Origin: Collinsella aerofaciens
GTDB taxonomy: Bacteria > Actinomycetota > Coriobacteriia > Coriobacteriales > Coriobacteriaceae
Length of the DNA: 64,000 bases
NCBI RefSeq assembly: GCF_015546965.1
Contig: NZ_JADMUF010000001.1
Span: forward strand, 310,001-374,000
Direction of reading: 5' to 3'
Part shown: piece after piece, positions 33,964-42,928 of the stretch
How the letters are laid out: each line of letters starts with the position of its first letter
Position numbering within the stretch: the first letter of the stretch is position 1
The notes under the pieces: model-generated
Database searches by the model: none
The model's input: only the letters and a program-made list of their open reading frames with translations
What the model was told of the DNA's origin: nothing
Position numbers and translations under genes: made by a program

Positions 33964-35124
33964 CTACTTGGCGAGTTCGTCGGCGAGCGTCTCGATCTGA
34001 GCGCGCGAGGCGTCGTTGAGCGAACCCAGGACGGTCACCTTGTTCTGCGCCAGGGTGATATCCTTCATGCCCTCGAGCTCCTTGGTCATAACCTTGGCAG
34101 CAGCGGGCGCCCAGGAGCCAGCCTCGACAAGTGCCACCGTGCGATTCTGATAGGCATGCTCGGCAAGCGTGTGGATAAAGGTGTTCATGCACGGGAAGAT
34201 CTCGCCCTGATAGGTAATGGAAGCGAGCACCAAACGGTCGTAACGGAACGCATCCTCAACGGCCTCGGCCATGTCGTCGCAAGTCAGATCGAAGGTGGAA
34301 ACCTTCTGGCCGCGAGCCTCGAGCGCGGCGGCGAGCTCCTCGACGGCAGCCTTCAGATGGCCGTACACGCTCGCGTAGGCAATCGTAATGCCCTCGTCCT
34401 CGGGCTGATAGCTCGACCAGGTGTTATACGTATCGAGGTAGTAACCCAGGTTCTCGGTGAGCACAGGACCATGAAGCGGGCAGATGACCTGAATGTCCAG
34501 ATTGGCAGCCTTCTTGAGCACGGCCTGCACAAACTTGCCGAACTTGCCCACGATGCCAAAGTAATAGCGGCGAGCCTCGCAGGCCCACCCTTCCGGATCC
34601 TCGATGTCGTTGGCGCCAAACTTGCCAAAGCCGTCGGCACTAAAGAGAACCTTGTCGGTAGCCTCGTAGGAGAAGAGCACCTCGGGCCAGTGCACGTTGG
34701 GGGCACCGACAAACGTTAGGCTGTGGCCACCCAGGTCGAGCACGTCGCCCTCTTTGACGACCATCTTACGCTCGGGGTAGTCGGTGCCAAAGTAATTGAC
34801 CATCATGCGGAAGGCGCCCATGCTGGCTACAATCTGTGCCTGGGGGTAGCGCTCCATAAAGGCGGCGATGCCAGCAGAGTGATCGGGCTCCATGTGATGG
34901 ATAACCAGGTAGTCGGGCGTACGTCCATCGAGCGCGGCCTCGAGGTTGCCAAGCCACTCGTTAACAAAACCACCGTCGACCGAATCGGCAACAGCGATCT
35001 TTTCGCCCAAGATAACGTAGCTGTTGTATGCCATACCGTTCTCAGACACATCGTACTGGCCCTCGAACAGGTCAATGTCGTGATCGTCGACGCCAATGTA
35101 GCGGATATCCTTGGTGATCTCCAT
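33964..35124 (-). CDS. Flavodiiron protein (anaerobic O2/NO reductase)
   Basis: A 386-aa protein: N-terminal metallo-beta-lactamase-like diiron domain with H77-x-E79-x-D81-H82 (HMEPDH), further ligands in NVHWPE, SADGFG and CPLHGP, then a flavodoxin domain (about 250-386, starting YASVYGHLKAAVEELA). No rubredoxin tail, so electrons come from a separate carrier. Start ATG 35124 with GGAGG 8 nt upstream. It probably detoxifies O2 or NO in this anaerobe. It appears to be monocistronic. Confidence 0.92.
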   Translation of the reverse strand: MEITKDIRYIGVDDHDIDLFEGQYDVSENGMAYNSYVILGEKIAVADSVDGGFVNEWLGNLEAALDGRTPDYLVIHHMEPDHSAGIAAFMERYPQAQIVASMGAFRMMVNYFGTDYPERKMVVKEGDVLDLGGHSLTFVGAPNVHWPEVLFSYEATDKVLFSADGFGKFGANDIEDPEGWACEARRYYFGIVGKFGKFVQAVLKKAANLDIQVICPLHGPVLTENLGYYLDTYNTWSSYQPEDEGITIAYASVYGHLKAAVEELAAALEARGQKVSTFDLTCDDMAEAVEDAFRYDRLVLASITYQGEIFPCMNTFIHTLAEHAYQNRTVALVEAGSWAPAAAKVMTKELEGMKDITLAQNKVTVLGSLNDASRAQIETLADELAK

Positions 35125-35253
35125 CAGGCAAAGCCTCCTAGATAGACAAAATAACCCGTCTATCATAGCACTCGGCAGCATTCCAACTGTTATCTGCCGG
35201 CATCCTTACCGATTGTTATTGAAATACGATAAATCGCCGTTTACCTGCGCAAA

Positions 35254-36285
35254 CTATGAGCGTGGTATCGCCGTGCTATGTCGAATAATGAGCTGGCCGG
35301 GAATACGAATGGCAACGGTTTTGCCCGCCGTACCCGCCTCGGGAACCGCATGCTCAAACACCTCGCGTCCGCGCTGATGCAAATCGAATCGAACGGTCGT
35401 GAGCTCGTTATGCGCGACAAAATCATCGAGCGAATCGTCGACACCCACCACGCTCACGTCCTCGGGCACGCGCAGGCCGCTATCGCGCAGCGCTGCAATC
35501 GCGCCATTTGCCATCTGGTCGTTTGCCGCGTAAATCGCCGTCATGGTGCGATCGTGCTCGGCCAGGTACCTGCCGGCCTCGTAACCGCTGTTGGCAGACC
35601 AGTCGCCCTCGAGCGGCGCCTGCGGCTGAATGTGCTTACGCTCGAGCGCATCCTGCCAGCCAGCACGACGAAATTGCTCGTCGACCGAGAACGACGGGCC
35701 GCCAATATAGCGAATCTGCTCGTGCCCCAGCTCAAACAAGTGATCCATAAGCAAGAGCGAGCAGCCGTAATGGTCGGAGTCGACCGTGGTCACGCGCGGG
35801 TGCGCGTACATGGTAACGATGACCGTGCCAATGCCCGGCAGTGGATCAAACGTCTCAAAATCGGGCGCCATGCGGCTCATGCCGATGATGATACCGTCCA
35901 CGGGCAGCGCGGCCATACGACGTGTGGCCTCGGCAAGCGAGAATTCCTCGGTCTTGGACATCTCGACCAGCGTGATGGCGCAATTATGCTCGCGAGCAGC
36001 GCTGGCGATGCCGTCGATCATCGTCAGGTTGCCGAACTTGGTGACATCGTTGACGCATAGACCGACCGAATGGTAGCGACCGTCGCGCAACGAACGGCCG
36101 GCATAGCTCGGGCGAAAGCCGAGCTCCTGCATGGCAGCCTGCACGCGCTGGCGCGTCTGCTCGTTCACATTGGGCAGGCCGTTGGCGACGCGCGAGACCG
36201 TCTGCTGCGAAACGCCAGCAGCGCGGGCGACGTCGGCCATGGAAACCGGACGCGAGCCTGTATCGTTGGAGGGGCGCCTTGCCAC
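35254..36285 (-). CDS. LacI-family regulator divergent from galK-galT
   Basis: A 343-aa LacI/GalR repressor. HTH: MADVARAAGVSQQTVSRVANGL near 16-37; sensor domain with VTTVDSDHYG and VVGVDDSLDDFV. GTG start at 36285 with GAAGGTGA upstream. The shared region with galK holds three copies of an ATGAGTACGTTAACAT operator, so it is probably the galactose regulator of galK-galT. It is closely related to the LacI proteins at 45438, 50336 and 55347. Confidence 0.88.
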   Translation of the reverse strand: MARRPSNDTGSRPVSMADVARAAGVSQQTVSRVANGLPNVNEQTRQRVQAAMQELGFRPSYAGRSLRDGRYHSVGLCVNDVTKFGNLTMIDGIASAAREHNCAITLVEMSKTEEFSLAEATRRMAALPVDGIIIGMSRMAPDFETFDPLPGIGTVIVTMYAHPRVTTVDSDHYGCSLLLMDHLFELGHEQIRYIGGPSFSVDEQFRRAGWQDALERKHIQPQAPLEGDWSANSGYEAGRYLAEHDRTMTAIYAANDQMANGAIAALRDSGLRVPEDVSVVGVDDSLDDFVAHNELTTVRFDLHQRGREVFEHAVPEAGTAGKTVAIRIPGQLIIRHSTAIPRS

Positions 36286-36378
36286 AAGATCACCTTCACC
36301 CTTGCGAGATCAAAATAGCGTGCATGCCGGCCCCGTGCAGGAATTTAGTCCGCACGAAGGGCCGCTATCGTCGGACGC

Positions 36379-36581
36379 ATGTTAACGTACTCTACTTTTT
36401 CTAGCTGCAGCCCTTCTGCTCTATAAGTCCATACGGCACTACCGTTCACGGCCGAATTTCGACCGATTACCAGATTCTCAAAAAGTGATATGCGTTGTGT
36501 TATGAGTACGTTAACATAGCCCGTAACGTGCGGTATCGTGAACACTTGGTTCATGCCGCTACAAGTTGTTAACGTACTCAT
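36379..36581. promoter_or_regulatory. Three LacI operators in the galK divergent promoter region
   Basis: Sites: 36379-36393 (ATGTTAACGTACTCT), 36503-36518 (ATGAGTACGTTAACAT) and 36567-36581 (TGTTAACGTACTCAT). All share an ACGT centre and TTAAC on one side. The first lies near the regulator start, the others before galK. Confidence 0.7.
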
Positions 36582-36624
36582 AACGACGCAAAACTCACCC
36601 GTGCGCGCCAAGGAAAGGACTCCC

Positions 36625-37830
36625 ATGACCACTCCCGACGAAAAGACATTCGCCACGCTCACCAAGCTGTTTGAAGAGGAGTTTGGCCCCATCGGCGATC
36701 GCCAGGTGCTCTATGTACACGCGCCCGGCCGTTCCGAAATCAGCGGCAACCACACCGACCACGAGGGCGGCCACGTCATCGCCGGCTCGCTCGATGTCGC
36801 CGTTGACGGCATTGCCGTGGCAACCGACACCAACAGGGTCCGCGTTGCCGATGAGGGCTACCCCACCTTTGAGATCACACTCGACACGCTGGATGTTCAG
36901 GAGTCCGAGAAGGGCACGTCCGCAAGTCTCGTTCGTGGTATGGCCCACGAGATCGCAGCCCTGGGCGTTGAGCCTCACGGCTTTGATTTCGCCTTTACCT
37001 GCTCCGTTCCCTCGGGCGGCGGCCTTTCCAGCTCCGCTGCCGTCGAGGCCGCATACGGCCGCGCCATGGAGACGCTCTGGGGCGCGCCCGCCATTGAGCC
37101 CGTCGCGCTCGCGCAGATGAGCCAGCGCACCGAGAACAACTACTACGGCAAGCCCTGCGGTCTGATGGACCAGGCCGCCGTGTGCCTGGGTGGCCTCGCC
37201 TACATGGACTTTGAGGATCAAGCCCAGCCTAAGACCCAGAAGCTCGAGCTCAACTTTGAGGATCACGGCTACGCGCTCGTGCTCGTTAAGGTCGGTGCCG
37301 ACCACGTGGCCGCCACCGACGACTACGCCGCCGTTCCGCGCGAGATGCAGGACGTCGCTGCCGAGTTTGGCAAGGCGCGCCTATGCGAGGTCGACGTTGC
37401 CGACTTTGACGCCAAGCTCCCCGAACTGCGCGCCAAGCTGGGCGACCGCGCCTGTCTGCGCGCCGTTCACTACTGGTACGAGAACGGCCTGGTCGACAAG
37501 CGCTGGGCAGCCCTGAACGCCGGCGACATCGACCAGTTCCTGACCCTGACGCGCGAGTCCGGCGCCAGCTCTGCCATGTACCTGCAGAATGTCGTTGCCA
37601 AGCTGGGCTCCGAGCAGCCCTCCATGTATGCCCTGGCGCTGGCCGAGCACGTGCTCGACGGCCGCGGCGCCGTCCGCATCCACGGCGGCGGCTTTGGCGG
37701 CACCATCCAGGCCTTCGTGCCGCTCGATCTGGTCGATACCTTCATTACCAAGATGAACGGCTGGCTGGGCGAGGGTTCTGCCCGTCACTACGCTATCTCT
37801 GACAAGGGGGCCTACGCAGCATGGCTGTAA
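36625..37830 (+). CDS. galK: Galactokinase
   Basis: A 401-aa GHMP kinase making galactose-1-phosphate. Signature GRSEISGNHTDHEGG near residues 35-49 (a variant of GRVNLIGEHTDY), ATP loop VPSGGGLSSSAA at 128-139, and catalytic Asp 182 in CGLMDQAAV. C-terminal motif IHGGGFGGTIQAF. Start ATG 36625 after AAAGGA. It overlaps galT by 10 nt, forming a Leloir operon under the divergent LacI regulator. UDP-galactose epimerase is not in the window. Confidence 0.93.
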   Translation: MTTPDEKTFATLTKLFEEEFGPIGDRQVLYVHAPGRSEISGNHTDHEGGHVIAGSLDVAVDGIAVATDTNRVRVADEGYPTFEITLDTLDVQESEKGTSASLVRGMAHEIAALGVEPHGFDFAFTCSVPSGGGLSSSAAVEAAYGRAMETLWGAPAIEPVALAQMSQRTENNYYGKPCGLMDQAAVCLGGLAYMDFEDQAQPKTQKLELNFEDHGYALVLVKVGADHVAATDDYAAVPREMQDVAAEFGKARLCEVDVADFDAKLPELRAKLGDRACLRAVHYWYENGLVDKRWAALNAGDIDQFLTLTRESGASSAMYLQNVVAKLGSEQPSMYALALAEHVLDGRGAVRIHGGGFGGTIQAFVPLDLVDTFITKMNGWLGEGSARHYAISDKGAYAAWL

Positions 37831-39449
37831 TGACCGACGTGCGCGAAGCCGCGCAGGGCCTAATCGAGTACGCCATCCACCGATCCATGATCGGGCAGGA
37901 CGACCGCATCTGGGCCTACAACACCACTCTTGAGTGCATCGGCGCCACGGGCCCCGCGCTCGACATGGCCTGGGCGCTCCAGGTTGAGAAACTCTCGCTC
38001 TTGCACCCCGATACCCTGCCCGACTTTGACCTTGAAGGCACGCTTGCCGCGCTTTCCGAGACCGCCGTTGCCAACGGTGCCGCCGAGGACACAGCATCGG
38101 GCCGCGACCGCATCGCCATGCGCATCATGGGCGCTCTCACGCCGAGGCCTTCGGTTGTAAACGAAGAGTTCAACGGACGTATGGGCGTCAACGAGCCCCG
38201 CGCCGCAACCGACTGGTTCTACGGCCTGTGCTGCGACGCCGGCTACGTGCGCCGTGCCGCCATCGCGCGCAACATCAAATGGAGCACCCCCACCAACTGG
38301 GGCGATCTTGAGATCACTATCAACCTGTCCAAGCCTGAGAAGGACCCGCGCGATATCGCCGCGGCAGGTGTAGCCAAGAACACGGGCGAGAAGTATCCCG
38401 CCTGCCAGCTCTGCATCGAAAACGAGGGCTACCCCGGACGCTCCGCCGCAGCCGACGGCGGCGCTCACCCCGCCCGCCAGAATCTGCGCGTTATCCCCAT
38501 CCAGCTCGACGGCGAGCGCTGGGGTTTCCAGTACAGCCCGTATGCGTATTTTAACGAGCACTGCATTGCCATGAGCTCCGAGCATCGCCCGATGCACGTG
38601 GACCGCAAGGGTCTGACCTGTCTGCTCGACTTTGTCGACCTGTTCCCGCACTACTTTATTGGCTCCAACGCCGACCTGCCTATCGTGGGCGGCTCGATCT
38701 TGTCGCACGACCACTTCCAGGGCGGCGCGCACGAGTTCCCCATGATGCACGCCGCCGAGATCTCGCAGTTTAGCGTGCCCGGATTTGATCAGGTTAGCGG
38801 TACCGTGCTGCAGTGGCCGCTCTCGGTGCTGCGCCTGCGCTCGCATGACCGCGCCCAGCTGCTCGACGCTGCCGAGAAGATTATCCTCGCCTGGCGCGAG
38901 TGGACCGATGAGTCTGTGGGCGTCATCGCGTACACAGCCGATGGCGTGGCGCACAACACCGTGACGCCCGTCATCCGCCGCGTCGACTCTCGCGGAAATG
39001 CCGGCGGCGAAATCTACGAGGCCTACCTTGCGCTTCGCTGCAATATCACGACCGACGAGCACCCGCTAGGCGTTTTCCACCCGCATGCCGAGTACCACCA
39101 CATTAAGAAGGAGAACATCGGCCTGATCGAGGTCATGGGCCTGGCCATTCTGCCGCCGCGCCTGGTTCCCGAGCTTGGCGCTGTCCGTGAGCATCTGCTG
39201 GCAGCCAAGGTCGATGCCAGCTACGATCTTGCCGGTGCGCTCGAGGGCGATGATCTTTGTCGCAGCCATGCCGCGTGGGCCGAGGACGTCTTTGCTCGCC
39301 GCGCCGACGAGCTTACGGCGGATAACGCCATCGATATCCTGCACGAGGAGGTCGGCGTGGTGTTTGGCCACGTGCTCGACAACGCCGGCGTCTTTAAGTG
39401 GGACGAAGCCGGCCGCGCCGCCCAGCAGCGCTTTATCGACTCGCTGTAG
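37821..39449 (+). CDS. galT: Galactose-1-phosphate uridylyltransferase, type 2
   Basis: A 542-aa enzyme of the Firmicutes-type GalT class exchanging UMP between UDP-glucose and galactose-1-phosphate. The nucleophile region has His residues in SHDHFQGGAHEFPMM; FNEHCIAMSSEHRPM and DLPIVGGSIL are also typical. I used the ATG at 37821 (AAGGGGG about 10 nt upstream); ATG 37830, overlapping the galK stop as TAATG, is an alternative. A strong terminator follows. Confidence 0.93.
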   Translation: MAVMTDVREAAQGLIEYAIHRSMIGQDDRIWAYNTTLECIGATGPALDMAWALQVEKLSLLHPDTLPDFDLEGTLAALSETAVANGAAEDTASGRDRIAMRIMGALTPRPSVVNEEFNGRMGVNEPRAATDWFYGLCCDAGYVRRAAIARNIKWSTPTNWGDLEITINLSKPEKDPRDIAAAGVAKNTGEKYPACQLCIENEGYPGRSAAADGGAHPARQNLRVIPIQLDGERWGFQYSPYAYFNEHCIAMSSEHRPMHVDRKGLTCLLDFVDLFPHYFIGSNADLPIVGGSILSHDHFQGGAHEFPMMHAAEISQFSVPGFDQVSGTVLQWPLSVLRLRSHDRAQLLDAAEKIILAWREWTDESVGVIAYTADGVAHNTVTPVIRRVDSRGNAGGEIYEAYLALRCNITTDEHPLGVFHPHAEYHHIKKENIGLIEVMGLAILPPRLVPELGAVREHLLAAKVDASYDLAGALEGDDLCRSHAAWAEDVFARRADELTADNAIDILHEEVGVVFGHVLDNAGVFKWDEAGRAAQQRFIDSL

Positions 39450-39503
39450 AGCACAGACCCGGACGCTCAACGGCAGCCCCCACGACATAGCCACCTACAC
39501 GAC

Positions 39504-39543
39504 AACGGCGCCCGCCGGCAACATCGCCGGCGGGCGCCGTTTT
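39504..39543 (+). terminator. Terminator after galT
   Basis: AACGGCGCCCGCCGGC pairs perfectly with its complement around a 6-nt loop, then TTTT. Confidence 0.88.
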
Positions 39544-39575
39544 CTGATGCAAGGGTAGCTAATTTGCACCAAAAC

Positions 39576-39610
39576 AAGGAGTGTTCCAAACTGCCGGCAG
39601 AGAAGGAGCG
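39576..39610 (+). repeat. Direct repeat flanking the ATPase gene, left copy
   Basis: 35 bp beginning AAGGAGTGTTCCAAACTGCC matches 41085-41119 at 31 of 35 positions. The pair bracket a 1.5-kb segment holding one ATPase gene. Confidence 0.65.
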
Positions 39611-39632
39611 CCCCAGGTGCCGACCTAAACCA

Positions 39633-39720
39633 CACATTATTCGATGGAAAAACGTGGTTACCTCCCACATTATTCGATGGAAAAACGTGGTTTACTCCCA
39701 CATTTTTCGATGGAAAGACC
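39633..39720 (+). repeat. 33-bp tandem repeat, 2.7 copies
   Basis: Units start at 39633, 39666 and 39699, each beginning CACATT.TTCGATGGAAA. The first two are almost the same; the last is partial and ends about 40 bp before the ATPase start. They may form stem-loops (CCACA..) or serve as a control site. Confidence 0.75.
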
Positions 39721-39759
39721 AAGACGGTCTTATACTAACCATGATCGTTAGGGGGCAGT

Positions 39760-41061
39760 ATGCAGCGACAGCTAATGGACGAACTCATCGCTTGGAAATC
39801 TAGGTCAAACCGCAAGCCCCTCCTGCTTAAGGGGGCCCGCCAGACGGGAAAAACCTGGCTTCTCAACGAATTCGCAGGCCAGCAGTATCAAAACGTCATC
39901 CGTTTTGACTTTATGCTCGAACCGGGCGCACGTTCGCTGTTCGACGGAAGCCTTGACCCCAAACGCATCATCTCCCAGATAGAGCTCCTGCGCGGCCAGA
40001 CCATAACGCCGACAGACACGCTCATCATCTTCGACGAAATCCAAGAGGCACCGCGTGGCATCACCTCGCTCAAATACTTCAACGAGCTGGCGCCGGAATA
40101 CCATATCATGGCAGCCGGCTCCTATATGGGGCTCGCGCTCCGACGCGAAAACGAGTCGTTCCCCGTCGGCAAGATCGACCAGCTTACCATGCGCCCCATG
40201 GGGTTTGTCGAGTTCGTTCGTGCCGTCGATGGCGATCCGCTCGCAGATGCCATCCTTGCCGCAGACATGGACCTGCTGGCGAACGTTTCCGAAAAGCTCG
40301 AGCGCCTGCTCAAGGAATACCTCGTTGTCGGTGGCATGCCAGAAGTTGTCTCCGCTTTCGCCGCCTCCCACGATTTCATCGAGGCCCGCAGGCTTCAGCA
40401 GCAAATCATCGAAGCTTATGAATCCGATTTTGGCAAGCATGCGCCAGCCCGCATCGTCGAGCGCATGAGGCTGGTTTGGAAATCCCTTCCCGGCCAGCTC
40501 GCAAAGGAAAACAAGAAGTTCGTCTACGGCGCGCTTCGTCCCGGGGCGCGCGCACGCGATTTTGAGGAAAGCCTCCAGTGGCTCATGGACTATGGAATCG
40601 TTCATAAGGTACCACGTGTTTCCGCCCTAAGAGCACCGCTCACAAGCTACGAGGACCTCTCGGGCTTCAAGCTGTTCTGCATCGACACCGGCATCCTCGG
40701 AGCACTCTCCGGCCTCACGCCAGCCATTGTTCTGAACGGGCCCGCTGTTTTTACGGAGTTCAAAGGCTCGCTGACCGAGCAATACGTCGCACAGGAGCTT
40801 TTGCTCCAAGGCAATACCCCCGCGTATTGGTCATCCTCCTCCGGCAATGCAGAGACTGACTTTGCCGTCGACCATGCGGGGACCGTGCTTCCGCTCGAGG
40901 TCAAGGCGGCAGAGAATCTCAAAGCAAAGAGCCTGAGGATTGCCTGCGAAAAGTTCAAGCTCGAGCGCTGCGTGAGAACATCGTTAGCGGCATATAGAGA
41001 CGAAGGCACGCTCGTCAATATTCCGCTCTGGGAGATTGGGCAAATCGACAAGCTGGCATAG
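39760..41061 (+). CDS. AAA+ ATPase with DUF4143 domain
   Basis: A 433-aa protein: Walker A KGARQTGKTWLL at about 24-35, Walker B LIIFDEIQEAPR at about 87-98, then a DUF4143 C-terminal half with a nuclease-like AETDFAVD..PLEVKA stretch near residues 365-388. AGGGGGC precedes the ATG. These ATPases are common, often strain-variable genes of unknown role. Flanking 35-bp direct repeats and the tandem repeat before it suggest that the segment may have arrived as a unit. Confidence 0.88.
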   Translation: MQRQLMDELIAWKSRSNRKPLLLKGARQTGKTWLLNEFAGQQYQNVIRFDFMLEPGARSLFDGSLDPKRIISQIELLRGQTITPTDTLIIFDEIQEAPRGITSLKYFNELAPEYHIMAAGSYMGLALRRENESFPVGKIDQLTMRPMGFVEFVRAVDGDPLADAILAADMDLLANVSEKLERLLKEYLVVGGMPEVVSAFAASHDFIEARRLQQQIIEAYESDFGKHAPARIVERMRLVWKSLPGQLAKENKKFVYGALRPGARARDFEESLQWLMDYGIVHKVPRVSALRAPLTSYEDLSGFKLFCIDTGILGALSGLTPAIVLNGPAVFTEFKGSLTEQYVAQELLLQGNTPAYWSSSSGNAETDFAVDHAGTVLPLEVKAAENLKAKSLRIACEKFKLERCVRTSLAAYRDEGTLVNIPLWEIGQIDKLA

Positions 41062-41084
41062 GCGCTGTGGAGGGGGTGCCCCGT

Positions 41085-41119
41085 AAGGAGTGTCCCAAAC
41101 TGCCGGCAAAAAAGGAACG
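41085..41119 (+). repeat. Direct repeat flanking the ATPase gene, right copy
   Basis: AAGGAGTGTCCCAAACTGCC and the bases after it match 39576-39610 with four differences. Confidence 0.65.
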
Positions 41120-41175
41120 TCTCTATCTGCCGCATTCCCGAAGCAAGGCGACGCCGATGTTTTGGCAACGGCAGC

Positions 41176-41278
41176 GAGCGGGCCGCACTTGAGACAAGGT
41201 GACGTGAAACGAAAGGGCGCTGACCTTCTGGTCGCGCCCTTGAAGTTGAACGTCAGATTGTCCAAATGCGGCCCGCTC
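41176..41278 (-). repeat. Double-stem hairpin element (family 1, copy c)
   Basis: Stems: GAGCGGGCCGCA with TGCGGCCCGCTC, GACAA with TTGTC, TGACGT with ACGTCA, AAGGGCGC.GACC with GGTC.GCGCCCTT. The internal loop is GAAACGA / GAAGTTGA, similar to copies a and b (21069-21311). It lies about 40 bp after the lacC stop on the minus strand. Confidence 0.65.
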
Positions 41279-41318
41279 AGCGTCGAGCCGTTACGCGGTT
41301 TGGTAAAACCGCGTAACT

Positions 41319-42254
41319 CTAAAGCTCCGTTACTTCAACGTTGTTGTAGATCTCGTCCCAGCGGTCCATGACCAGGTGGCCGGTCTTGGGATCCATGGCG
41401 TTGAGCTTGCCGCAGGTATTGGCGGTCTTGAGCACCGTGACGTCGTCGGCACCAGCCGCAATGGCATGCGCAAAGCCGGCGATGGTCGAGTCACCGGAAC
41501 CCGTTGCGTTCACAGCCGCAATCGCGGGCGTCTTGGCGCGGAACGCGCGGCCCTCATGGAAGCCCACCGAACCGGCAGCGCCCATCGATACGACAACCCA
41601 GGGGATACCGGCAAAGCGGCTATCGGCGGCAAGCGCCTCGCGCAGGGCATCGACATCATCGGTCGTAAAGGACGTACCCAGCAGGCCGTTAATCTCGGTC
41701 AGGTTGGGCTTCACGAGCTCGGGCTTGGCGTCGGACTCCAGCGCGGCCTCCAGCGAAGCGCCCGAGGTATCAAGCAGCACCTTGGCGCCCGCCTCCTCGG
41801 CGATCTTGACGAGCTCGGCATAGTAGCCGGCATCGACGCCACGCGGCAGCGAGCCCGAAAGCGTCACAACGTCCGCCTTCGCTGCAAGCTCGGCAAACTT
41901 GGCCGTAAAGGCCTCGAGCTCGGCCGGGGCGATCTGCGGGCCGCTCTCCAACAGCTCGGTCTGATTGCCCTCGTGCAGGATATTCAGGCAAATGCGCGTC
42001 TCACCGGCAATGGGCACAAAGTCGTTCTTGACGCCGTCGGCATCCATAAGCTCGGCCATATAGGCACCCATGTGACCACCGAGCAGACCGGTCGCGAGCA
42101 CGTCATCGCCCAGCTGCAGCAGCACGCGGCTCACGTTGAGGCCCTTGCCGCCAGCGGTCTTTTCGGGCGTCACACGGTTAACATCGTCGATGATCAGCTT
42201 GTCGAGCTGATAGCGCGTATCGATCGACGGGTTCATGGTAACGGTCAGAATCAT
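41319..42254 (-). CDS. lacC: Tagatose-6-phosphate kinase
   Basis: A 311-aa PfkB-family sugar kinase converting tagatose-6-phosphate to tagatose-1,6-bisphosphate. N-terminus TVTMNPSIDTRYQLD and TAGGKGLNVSRVL are the LacC/FruK pattern; NATGSGDSTIAGF near residue 250 holds the catalytic Asp. It follows lacA and lacB on the minus strand, which favours LacC over 1-phosphofructokinase. AGGAG precedes the ATG. Confidence 0.88.
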   Translation of the reverse strand: MILTVTMNPSIDTRYQLDKLIIDDVNRVTPEKTAGGKGLNVSRVLLQLGDDVLATGLLGGHMGAYMAELMDADGVKNDFVPIAGETRICLNILHEGNQTELLESGPQIAPAELEAFTAKFAELAAKADVVTLSGSLPRGVDAGYYAELVKIAEEAGAKVLLDTSGASLEAALESDAKPELVKPNLTEINGLLGTSFTTDDVDALREALAADSRFAGIPWVVVSMGAAGSVGFHEGRAFRAKTPAIAAVNATGSGDSTIAGFAHAIAAGADDVTVLKTANTCGKLNAMDPKTGHLVMDRWDEIYNNVEVTEL

Positions 42255-42340
42255 GTTGAACTCCTGTTTAGAAAACCGGCCCGCGCCCCCTCACAGAAAC
42301 GCGAGCCGTCAACGGACTAGTTAATTACGCCGGATACCCG

Positions 42341-42865
42341 CTAATCATGGTATTCGCCGCGGTCCCACTTCTCGAGGAACTCGTCAAAGAAGTGCGGGTC
42401 GGCCTGAGCCTCGGCGTCGGCCTTGTTGCAGGCGTCGATCTTGGCGATCAGGGCGTCGTGCTCGGGAGTCTTCTCGTAGGGCTCCTCCAGGAAGGCAAGC
42501 ATGATATCGGCCATCAGGAACTCGCCGGTGATCTTGCCGCCAAAGCCCACGATGTTGGCGTTGAGCTCGCGACGGGCATACAGGGCAGAGGTCATGTCGC
42601 GGACCAGCGCGCAGCGGGCGCCGGGAACCTTGTTGACGGCGTTGGTGATGCCGATGCCGGTGCCGCACAGGGCCACACCAAAGTCGGCCTTGCCGCTGGC
42701 AACAGCCTCGCCCACGGCCTTACCGTAGATGGGATAGTGCGTACGGGTGTGGCTGTAGGTGCCGCAGTCGAGCACCTTGTAGCCAGCCTGCTCCAGGCGG
42801 TCGGCCAGATAGATCTTCTCGTCCGTAACGATATGGTCGCAACCGATTGCGATGGTCTTCTTCAT
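42341..42865 (-). CDS. lacB: Galactose-6-phosphate isomerase subunit LacB
   Basis: A 174-aa RpiB/LacAB-fold protein: [13 protein letters not shown] at the start, [20 protein letters not shown] (active-site Cys and anion hole), NIVGFGGKI. It works with LacA as a heteromer converting galactose-6-phosphate to tagatose-6-phosphate. The second gene of lacA-lacB-lacC. Confidence 0.9.
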   Translation of the reverse strand: MKKTIAIGCDHIVTDEKIYLADRLEQAGYKVLDCGTYSHTRTHYPIYGKAVGEAVASGKADFGVALCGTGIGITNAVNKVPGARCALVRDMTSALYARRELNANIVGFGGKITGEFLMADIMLAFLEEPYEKTPEHDALIAKIDACNKADAEAQADPHFFDEFLEKWDRGEYHD

Positions 42866-42928
42866 CAGAACGTCCTTTCGTCTGAATTCACAAGTTGAGG
42901 TAGAAGTTCGAGTTCTCGGTGGCTCTCG

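Noticed and set aside
39495-39722. A 75-codon minus-strand frame with 11-aa repeats (NHVFPSNNVG)
   Set aside because: The peptide repeat is simply the 33-bp tandem DNA repeat being a multiple of three; the frame has no ribosome-binding site and overlaps the galT terminator.
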